A stretch of 37,945 nucleotides of DNA from Marmoricola sp. (lineage in GTDB: Bacteria > Actinomycetota > Actinomycetes > Propionibacteriales > Nocardioidaceae): NCBI GenBank assembly GCA_025964795.1, contig JAOPYC010000128.1, forward strand, positions 1 to 37,945, read 5' to 3'. The notes below the pieces were generated by a model. It saw nothing but the letters and a program-made list of their open reading frames with translations. It had not been told where the DNA came from and made no database searches. Each line of letters opens with the position of its first letter. Position 1 is the stretch's first letter. The position numbers were made by a program, and so were the translations under genes. Below are positions 33,077 to 37,945 of this stretch, piece by piece.

Positions 33077-33823
33077 TCACTGGTGGATGCCGCACTCGGT
33101 CTTGTTGGTGCCGGCCCAGCGGCCGGCGCGGGCGTCCTCGCCCTCCTCGACCCGGCGGGTGCAGGGCCAGCAGCCGATGGAGGGGTAGCCGTCGTAGCGC
33201 AGCGGGTTCACGAGGATGCCGTTCTCGGAGATGTACCTGTCGACGTCCTCGTCGGACCAGCGGGCCATCGGGGAGACCTTGACCTTCTGCTTCTTCTCGT
33301 CCCAGCCGACCACCGGCGCGATCACCCGGTTGTGCGTCTCGGCGCGGCGCAGCCCGGTCGCCCAGGCGTCGTACTGAGCGAGCCCCTCGGCCAGCGGCTG
33401 CACCTTGCGCAGCTTGCAGCACAGGTCGGGGTCGGTCTTGTAGAGGTCCTTGCCGTACGTCGCGTCCTGCTCGGCGACACTCTGCACGGGCGTGATGTTG
33501 ATCAGGTTCACCGGCATGGTGGCCTCGACGGCGTCACGGGTGCCGATCGTCTCGGCGAAGTGGTAGCCGGTGTCGAGGAAGACGACCGGGACGCCGGGGG
33601 AGACCCTGGAGGCGAGGTGGGACAGCACCGCGTCGCTCATCGAGGAGGTGACGCAGAAGCGCGCCCCGAAGGTCGCGACCGCCCACTCGATGATGTCCTC
33701 GGCTGGCGCCAGCTCCAGCTCGGCGCCAACGATCGAGACGAGCGACTTGAGCTCCTCGGTGCTGCGGCCCTCCGTCGCGGTGCCGCGGCGGGCGCGGGCG
33801 GCCAGCGTGGTGGAAGCAGTCAT
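33077..33823 (-). CDS. cysH: iron-sulfur adenylyl-sulfate (APS) reductase
   Basis: This 248-residue enzyme reduces activated sulfate to sulfite in assimilation. It has the two Cys pairs that bind a [4Fe-4S] cluster, CC at 135-136 and CxxC at 218-221, plus the catalytic ECGIH near the C-terminus (C244). The paired cysteines distinguish APS reductases from the cluster-free PAPS reductases. PP-loop-type segments are visible (SSMSDAVLSHL, FLDTGYHF). Its ATG overlaps the stop of the upstream zinc-ribbon gene as ATGA. An in-frame upstream extension to 34012 is rejected because it would run through the zinc-ribbon gene in another frame. It is third in the operon sir, zinc ribbon, cysH, chelatase. 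Confidence 0.95.
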   Translation of the reverse strand: MTASTTLAARARRGTATEGRSTEELKSLVSIVGAELELAPAEDIIEWAVATFGARFCVTSSMSDAVLSHLASRVSPGVPVVFLDTGYHFAETIGTRDAVEATMPVNLINITPVQSVAEQDATYGKDLYKTDPDLCCKLRKVQPLAEGLAQYDAWATGLRRAETHNRVIAPVVGWDEKKQKVKVSPMARWSDEDVDRYISENGILVNPLRYDGYPSIGCWPCTRRVEEGEDARAGRWAGTNKTECGIHQ

Positions 33824-34008
33824 CGGACGGCCCCCTTGGTCTTGGCGGAGTTCGGGGGACGCAGTTGTCCGATCATGCTGACCTTGAACGCCCGGAGGCA
33901 CGACCTGCATTCCCAGGCGCCGTGGGAGGAGCCTTCGGCCACCTCGTGCGGGAAGAGGTTCTCGTCCCCGCAGTAGGGGCAGTGGAACGGCACGGCGCGG
34001 GCGCTCAT
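33820..34008 (-). CDS. small zinc-ribbon protein of the sulfite reductase operon
   Basis: This 62-residue protein (ATG 34008) has two CxxC knuckles, HCPYCGDENL and WECRSCLRAF, about 24 residues apart, the pattern of a zinc ribbon or rubredoxin-like fold. The C-terminal half is basic. It overlaps the sulfite reductase gene by 4 nt at its start and cysH by 4 nt at its end, so it is fixed between two core sulfur-assimilation genes. A small protein in this position is known to me from other actinobacteria, but no function is established. Electron delivery or regulation by redox or zinc would fit the position (inference). Confidence 0.8.
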   Translation of the reverse strand: MSARAVPFHCPYCGDENLFPHEVAEGSSHGAWECRSCLRAFKVSMIGQLRPPNSAKTKGAVR

Positions 34009-35741
34009 GCAAGCGCCTTCTCGCCGCGGAGGAGGACCTCGTCGGCGCGCACGGTCCACGCGGCGAAGGTCTCGTCGTCCTCGCGATCGACCAGGAAGTT
34101 CTCGACCACGGTGGAGATGTAGTCGTCCAGGTCCGTGCTGGTGATCTTGTGCGCCCGCAGCTTCTTGCCGAAGCCGTTGGTCAGGCCGAGGGCGCCACCG
34201 AGGTGCACCTGGAAGCCCTCCACCTGGGCGCCGTCGTCGTCCAGGACGAGCATCCCCTTCAGGCCGATGTCGGCGACCTGGGTGCGGGCGCAGGCGTTGG
34301 GGCAGCCGTTGACATTGACCGTGATCGGGGTGTCGAGGTCGGGGAAGCGCTTCTCCAGCTCACCCACCAGGTCGATGGCGCGCTGCTTGGTGTCGACGAT
34401 GGCCAGCTTGCAGAACTCGATGCCGGTGCAGGCCATCGTGGAACGACGCCAGTTGGAGGGACGCGCCTCCAGGTTGATCTCGGCGAGGTCGGCGATCAGC
34501 GGCTCGACGTCGGCCTCGTCCACGCCGAGGACGACCAGCTTCTGCTGGGCGGTGAGGCGCGCGCCGGCAGCGGCGTACTTCTCCACGAGGTCGCCGACCC
34601 CGGTGAGGGTGGCGCCGTTGATGCGGCCGGCGACGGGGGCGACGCCGATGTAGAACTTGCCATCCTTCTGCGGGTGCACGCCGATGTGGTCGCCGCCGTC
34701 CTGCGTCGCCTCCGGGGAGGGACAGTCGACCAGCGTGCGGTGGAGGTACTCCGTCTCGAGGACCTCGCGGAACTTCTCGACGCCCCAGTCGGCGAGCAGG
34801 AACTTCAGCCGCGCGCGGGACCGGAGCCGGCGGTAGCCGTAGTCACGGAAGACCGAGACCACGCCCTCCCAGGCGTCGGCGACCTCCTCGAGGGGGATCC
34901 AGACGCCCAGCTTCTGGGCGAGCATCGGGTTGGTGGACAGGCCGCCGCCGACCCAGAGGTCGAAGCCGGGGCCGTGCTCGGGGTGCACGGTGCCCACGAA
35001 GGACACGTCGTTGACCGAGGGGACGCAGTCGAGGCTCGGGTGACCGCTGGCCGAGGTCTTGAACTTGCGCGGGAGGTTGGAGTAGGCCGGGTCGCCGATG
35101 AAGCGCCGCTTGATCTCCTCGAGCGCGGGGGTGGCGTCGATGATCTCGTCGGCGGACACGCCCGCCACGGGGGAGCCGAGGAACGGGCGGGGCGAGTCGC
35201 CGCACGCCTCGAGGCTGGTCATCCCCACGTTGTCGAGCCGCTCCCAGATCTCGGGGACGTTCTCGACCTCGATCCAGTGGTACTGGATGTTCTGCCGGTC
35301 GGTGATGTCCGCGGTGCCCCGCGCGAAATCGGTGGAGATGCTGCCCAGGGCCCGGAGCTTGGCTGCGTCGAGCAGCTCGCCGTCGCTGCGCACGCGGAGC
35401 ATGAAGAACTCGTCGTCGAGCTCCTCCTCCTCGAGCATGGCGGTCTTGCCACCGTCGAAGCCCGGGGCCCTCTGCGTGTAGAGGCCCATCCACCGGAAGC
35501 GACCACGCAGGTCCGCGGGGTCGATCGAGGCGAACCCCTTCTTGGAGTAGATGTTGAGGATCCGCGCCCGGACGTTGAGCGGGTTGTCGTCCTTCTTGGA
35601 CTGCTCGTTCTTGTTCAGCGGCTCGCTGTAGCCCAGCGCCCACTGGCCCTCGCCCTTCTTCGGACGGGCCCTGCCGGAGCGACCGACGCGGCCCTCGGCG
35701 GACGCGGGCGTGCTGGTGGGTGTCTCAGAAGTGGCGGTCAT
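34005..35741 (-). CDS. sir: ferredoxin-dependent sulfite reductase (NirA type)
   Basis: This 578-residue protein reduces sulfite to sulfide with siroheme and a [4Fe-4S] cluster. The cluster ligands are clear: C438 and C444 (CTGIEFC), then C480 and C484 (GCPNAC). Y88 (in [10 protein letters not shown]) and C180 (in [10 protein letters not shown]) are 92 residues apart, the same spacing as the covalently linked Tyr69-Cys161 pair of Mycobacterium tuberculosis NirA, so the cross-link is probably conserved. The two-fold repeat of ferredoxin-dependent sulfite and nitrite reductases is present. The N-terminal 30 residues are low-complexity. It is first in its operon and preceded by a Cys-ending leader peptide. 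Nitrite reductase activity cannot be excluded, but the sulfur context favours sulfite. Confidence 0.93.
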   Translation of the reverse strand: MTATSETPTSTPASAEGRVGRSGRARPKKGEGQWALGYSEPLNKNEQSKKDDNPLNVRARILNIYSKKGFASIDPADLRGRFRWMGLYTQRAPGFDGGKTAMLEEEELDDEFFMLRVRSDGELLDAAKLRALGSISTDFARGTADITDRQNIQYHWIEVENVPEIWERLDNVGMTSLEACGDSPRPFLGSPVAGVSADEIIDATPALEEIKRRFIGDPAYSNLPRKFKTSASGHPSLDCVPSVNDVSFVGTVHPEHGPGFDLWVGGGLSTNPMLAQKLGVWIPLEEVADAWEGVVSVFRDYGYRRLRSRARLKFLLADWGVEKFREVLETEYLHRTLVDCPSPEATQDGGDHIGVHPQKDGKFYIGVAPVAGRINGATLTGVGDLVEKYAAAGARLTAQQKLVVLGVDEADVEPLIADLAEINLEARPSNWRRSTMACTGIEFCKLAIVDTKQRAIDLVGELEKRFPDLDTPITVNVNGCPNACARTQVADIGLKGMLVLDDDGAQVEGFQVHLGGALGLTNGFGKKLRAHKITSTDLDDYISTVVENFLVDREDDETFAAWTVRADEVLLRGEKALA

Positions 35742-35835
35742 GTCTCAAATCCTGGAGATCGAGGGTGCCTGCGGCCGTCTTGCGAGAACGGTGTCGCGAC
35801 GGGCGGCGCGGCCAGGCGGCGGGAATCCGGAGGGT

Positions 35836-35928
35836 TCAGGGCCGGCAAGGACACATGCTGCTGCGGGTACGACCGAGGTCCACGTGGCGACGTGCCACGA
35901 GCCAGGTCGAGGTCGCAGGGCTGATCAT
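35836..35928 (-). CDS. 30-codon leader peptide ending in Cys codons (putative cysteine attenuator)
   Basis: On the minus strand a short frame runs from ATG 35928 to TGA 35836, ending 94 nt before the sulfite reductase start. It encodes 30 residues containing RRHVDLGR and ending [16 protein letters not shown] matches, as I recall it, the motif of short putative leader peptides annotated in streptomycetes and relatives. The two Cys codons lie just before the stop, as expected for translational attenuation. In mycobacteria, leaderless short ORFs rich in Cys codons are known to repress downstream sulfur genes when cysteine is plentiful. GTG 35898 (20 residues) is an alternative start; the ATG is favoured by the promoter 6 nt upstream. 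Confidence 0.65.
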   Translation of the reverse strand: MISPATSTWLVARRHVDLGRTRSSMCPCRP

Positions 35929-35934
35929 GCGTCG

Positions 35935-35964
35935 AGTCTCAGGTTTCGGACGCTGGTTTCACAA
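35935..35964 (-). promoter_or_regulatory. candidate leaderless promoter of the leader peptide and sulfur operon
   Basis: Read on the minus strand, TTGTGA (-35, 35959-35964), an 18-nt spacer and GAGACT (-10, 35935-35940, weak) end 6 nt before ATG 35928. Transcription would begin at the leader start codon. The -35 lies inside the inverted repeat GGTTTCACAAACC (35955-35967). Confidence 0.45.
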
Positions 35965-36011
35965 ACCGAAATCTCATGCCGTGAGACGGCTGTCCGTAAT
36001 CCGGACTACGG
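35942..36011. promoter_or_regulatory. cluster of inverted repeats between sir leader and glyA
   Basis: Most of the 317-nt gap between the sir and glyA start codons is explained by the leader peptide and this block. It contains GGTTTC twice (35942-35947 and 35955-35960, 13 nt apart), GGTTTCACAAACC (35955-35967), TCTCATGCCGTGAGA (35972-35986) and GTCCGTAATCCGGAC (35992-36006) overlapping CCGTA...TACGG (35994-36011). The perfect arms and the position between two divergent promoters suggest binding sites for one or more regulators of sulfur and one-carbon genes. Confidence 0.5.
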
Positions 36012-36045
36012 TACGGCGCTCAGACCTGCTCCGGAGGGGGTCACC

Positions 36046-36051
36046 TAGGCT
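36046..36051 (+). promoter_or_regulatory. -10 element of a probable leaderless glyA promoter
   Basis: TAGGCT ends 7 nt before ATG 36059, fitting the TANNNT pattern, with no Shine-Dalgarno sequence in the gap. No convincing -35 is visible. Confidence 0.5.
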
Positions 36052-36058
36052 GGCCCCC

Positions 36059-37552
36059 ATGAGCGAAGAGACGCAGGCCAACCCGGTCGGTTCAGGCGCA
36101 GCAAGCACCTCCGAGACCATCGCCAAGACGGCATCGCAGGCCTACAACGCAGCCCTCGAGGTGATCGCGTCGGTCGAGCCGCGTGTGGCAGAAGCCACAC
36201 GCAAGGAGCTGGCCGACCAGCGGTCCTCCCTGAAGCTCATCGCCTCGGAGAACTACGCATCGCCGGCCGTCCTGCTCACGATGGGCACCTGGTTCAGCGA
36301 CAAGTACGCCGAGGGCACCGTCGGCCACCGCTTCTACGCCGCCTGCCAGAACGTGGACACCGTCGAGGCGCTGGCCGCCGAGCACGCCCGGGAGCTGTTC
36401 GGTGCGCCGTACGCCTACGCGCAGCCGCACTCGGGCATCGACGCCAACCTGGTCGCCTTCTGGTCGATCCTGGCCAACCGCGTGGAGACTCCGACCCTCG
36501 CCAAGCTCGGCGCCAAGAACGTGAACGACCTCTCCGAGGCGGACTGGGAGAGCCTGCGCCACGAGTTCGGCAACCAGCGGCTGCTCGGGATGTCGCTCGA
36601 CGCGGGCGGGCACCTGACCCACGGGTTCCGGCCGAACATCAGCGGCAAGATGTTCCACCAGCAGCAGTACGGCACCGACCCCGAGACGGGCCTTTTGGAC
36701 TACGACGTCGTCGCAGCCAAGGCGCGTGAGTTCAAGCCACTGGTGCTGGTCGCCGGATACTCCGCCTACCCGCGTCGGGTGAACTTCGCCAAGATGCGCG
36801 AGATCGCGGACGAGGTCGGCGCCGTGCTGATGGTCGACATGGCCCACTTCGCGGGTCTGGTCGCCGGCAAGGTATTCACCGGTGACGAGAACCCGGTGCC
36901 GTACGCCCACATCACCACCACGACCACGCACAAGTCGCTGCGCGGACCGCGCGGTGGCCTCGTGCTGGCTCAGGAGGAGTTCGCCGCAGACGTCGACCGC
37001 GGCTGCCCGATGGTGCTGGGCGGCCCCCTCTCGCACGTGATGGCTGCGAAGGCGGTCGCGCTGGCCGAGGCCAGGCAGCCCTCGTTCCAGTCCTACGCGC
37101 AGAACGTCGCGGACAACGCCAAGGCGCTGGCCGAGGGGTTCCTGTCGCGCGGGGCGAAGCTGGTCACGGGCGGAACGGACAACCACATCGTCCTGCTGGA
37201 CGTCTCGTCGTACGGTCTCACCGGCCGGCAGGCCGAGTCGGCCCTGCTCGACGCCGGGGTGGTCACGAACCGCAACTCGGTGCCCAACGACGGCAACGGC
37301 GCCTGGTACACCAGCGGCATCCGCTTCGGGACGCCCGCGCTCACCACGCGGGGGTTCGGCCGCGACGAGTTCGACACCGTGGCCGCCCTGGTGCACGAGG
37401 TGCTCTCGAACACGACCGCGGGGACGAACAAGGCCGGCGCGCCGTCGAAGGCGACGTACCGGACCGCCGAGGGCGTAGCCGAGCGCGTGCAGGCCAGGGC
37501 CGACGAGATGCTCGGCAAGCACCCGCTCTACCCGGGTCTGGAGCTCGCCTGA
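36059..37552 (+). CDS. glyA: serine hydroxymethyltransferase (long form)
   Basis: This 497-residue PLP enzyme interconverts serine and glycine with tetrahydrofolate. The PLP-binding lysine lies in [15 protein letters not shown]. The N-terminal [15 protein letters not shown] and the region ending [15 protein letters not shown] are diagnostic. The protein is longer than the roughly 420-aa E. coli enzyme because of an N-terminal extension and insertions such as [24 protein letters not shown] in spirit, here at about residues 140-165. The start at ATG 36059 is supported by a -10 element 7 nt upstream. It is divergent from the cysteine-biosynthesis operon; serine is the precursor of cysteine, so shared control would make sense (inference). 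Confidence 0.95.
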   Translation: MSEETQANPVGSGAASTSETIAKTASQAYNAALEVIASVEPRVAEATRKELADQRSSLKLIASENYASPAVLLTMGTWFSDKYAEGTVGHRFYAACQNVDTVEALAAEHARELFGAPYAYAQPHSGIDANLVAFWSILANRVETPTLAKLGAKNVNDLSEADWESLRHEFGNQRLLGMSLDAGGHLTHGFRPNISGKMFHQQQYGTDPETGLLDYDVVAAKAREFKPLVLVAGYSAYPRRVNFAKMREIADEVGAVLMVDMAHFAGLVAGKVFTGDENPVPYAHITTTTTHKSLRGPRGGLVLAQEEFAADVDRGCPMVLGGPLSHVMAAKAVALAEARQPSFQSYAQNVADNAKALAEGFLSRGAKLVTGGTDNHIVLLDVSSYGLTGRQAESALLDAGVVTNRNSVPNDGNGAWYTSGIRFGTPALTTRGFGRDEFDTVAALVHEVLSNTTAGTNKAGAPSKATYRTAEGVAERVQARADEMLGKHPLYPGLELA

Positions 37553-37636
37553 TTTCGGGCGCCCGTGGGCCGCTCGGATGCGCCCCGCGACCTCGAGCCC
37601 TATCGTGAACTCGACGACCACCTGGTGACGTCGGTC

Positions 37637-37659
37637 AGCCCCTCGTCCTGGGCGGGGCT
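37637..37659 (+). terminator. weak candidate hairpin after glyA
   Basis: AGCCCC (37637-37642) and GGGGCT (37654-37659) form a 6-bp stem with an 11-nt loop, 85 nt after the glyA stop and 30 nt before the symporter start. There is no U-tract. It may be a terminator for glyA or a structure in the symporter leader. Confidence 0.3.
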
Positions 37660-37689
37660 CGGGACCCCGGCACCGAACCTGGAGGATCA

Positions 37690-37945
37690 ATGAGCACGCT
37701 CGAGCCAGACCCCGGGACCGATCACGCTGCACCGGCGGCCCGCCGCGACCGGACCCACTTCCTCTACGTCGCGGTGATCGTCGCGGTCGTGCTCGGCATC
37801 CTCGTCGGCATCCTCTTTCCGGACTTCGCCACCAGCCTGAAGTGGATCGGCGACACCTTCGTGGCGCTGGTGAAGATGATGATCCAGCCGGTGATCTTCT
37901 GCACGCTGGTGATCGGCGTCGGCTCGGTCCGCAGCGCCGCCAGCG
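37690..37945 (+). CDS. dicarboxylate/amino acid:cation symporter, N-terminal part (truncated by window end)
   Basis: The first 85 residues are visible; the gene runs out of the window. A polar 23-residue N-terminus is followed by a helix (FLYVAVIVAVVLGILVGIL) and the amphipathic segment TFVALVKMMIQPVIFCTLVIG. That segment is characteristic of the DAACS family (DctA/GltP-like), which imports C4-dicarboxylates or acidic amino acids with Na+ or H+. The substrate cannot be told from this part. GGAGG lies 4-5 nt before ATG 37690, so unlike glyA it uses a normal ribosome-binding site. Confidence 0.85.
   Translation, partial: MSTLEPDPGTDHAAPAARRDRTHFLYVAVIVAVVLGILVGILFPDFATSLKWIGDTFVALVKMMIQPVIFCTLVIGVGSVRSAAS

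Noticed and set aside
33824..34012. N-terminal extension of the APS reductase frame to position 34012
   Set aside because: It overlaps the zinc-ribbon gene in another frame, and the ATG at 33823 overlaps that gene's stop as ATGA, the usual coupling arrangement in this operon.
35856..35924. Three consecutive Cys codons on the plus strand (TGCTGCTGC) resembling a poly-Cys leader
   Set aside because: There is no nearby in-frame start codon, and the direction is away from the sulfur genes. The minus-strand frame with RRHVDLGR and MCPCRP is in the right orientation and has a start and promoter.
1..37945. Mobile elements, tRNA or rRNA genes, phage genes and attachment sites
   Set aside because: No transposase, integrase, terminal inverted repeats, tRNA cloverleaf or rRNA signature was seen on either strand.

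Overview
The window is very GC-rich with G/C-biased third codon positions. Several genes appear to be leaderless, with a -10 hexamer 6-7 nt before the start codon. It encodes an actinobacterial set of proteins: a LigD-type polymerase domain and a LigC-type ligase as separate genes, a NirA-type sulfite reductase with an iron-sulfur APS reductase, a PPK2 kinase and a long-form GlyA. A Nocardioides-like actinobacterium is the best guess, but this is inference from gene content and no marker gene proves it. I see no rRNA, tRNA, CRISPR array, insertion sequence or phage gene.

Layout. (1) 1-6.8 kb: the end of a fatty-acid desaturase, a small Cys/His protein, a LigD-type polymerase domain, a large acyltransferase-SGNH membrane protein, and on the minus strand a translationally coupled operon of LigC-type ligase, a UspA-like protein and a DUF695-like protein. 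(2) 6.8-30.2 kb: a surface-glycan region. It holds a nucleotidyltransferase, a CDP-alcohol phosphatidyltransferase, a Wzx-like flippase, a Wzy-like polymerase, a GT4 glycosyltransferase, a Wzz/BY-kinase and a low-molecular-weight tyrosine phosphatase. (3) 30.2-32.3 kb: a compact operon of PPK2, a HipA-like kinase and DUF3037. (4) 32.3-36.0 kb: a sulfur-assimilation operon (sulfite reductase, a small zinc-ribbon protein, APS reductase, a CbiX-type chelatase), preceded by a short leader peptide ending in Cys codons. (5) 36.0 kb to the end: glyA and the start of a dicarboxylate/amino-acid:cation symporter.

The most striking structure is a duplicated three-gene set inside the glycan region. Each copy has a very large secreted protein (beta-propeller, FN3, two LamG-like domains, more FN3, DNRLRE), a divergently transcribed TagD-like cytidylyltransferase, and a GH71-family glycoside hydrolase. 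Copy A (9.9-18.1 kb) and copy B (23.1-30.2 kb) flank the Wzy/GT4/Wzz-kinase/phosphatase core. The copies have diverged: A has three more FN3 domains and one more DNRLRE domain than B, GH71-A is membrane-anchored, and GH71-B is secreted with an FN3-like domain and a 15-bp-repeat-encoded Pro/Thr linker. The simplest reading is export, polymerisation and remodelling of a surface polysaccharide, probably with CDP-polyol-derived phosphodiester groups, together with two giant glycan-binding surface proteins. This is an inference; the conserved set is not a system I recognise.

Regulation visible in the sequence includes candidate leaderless promoters (polymerase domain, ligC, ppk2, the sulfur leader peptide, glyA), 4-nt start/stop overlaps in three operons, a probable cysteine-responsive leader before the sulfite reductase gene, a 16-codon upstream ORF coupled to the second cytidylyltransferase, a strong hairpin between GH71-B and giant protein B, and a recurrent GGACA/TGTCC motif in the intergenic regions of the glycan cluster.
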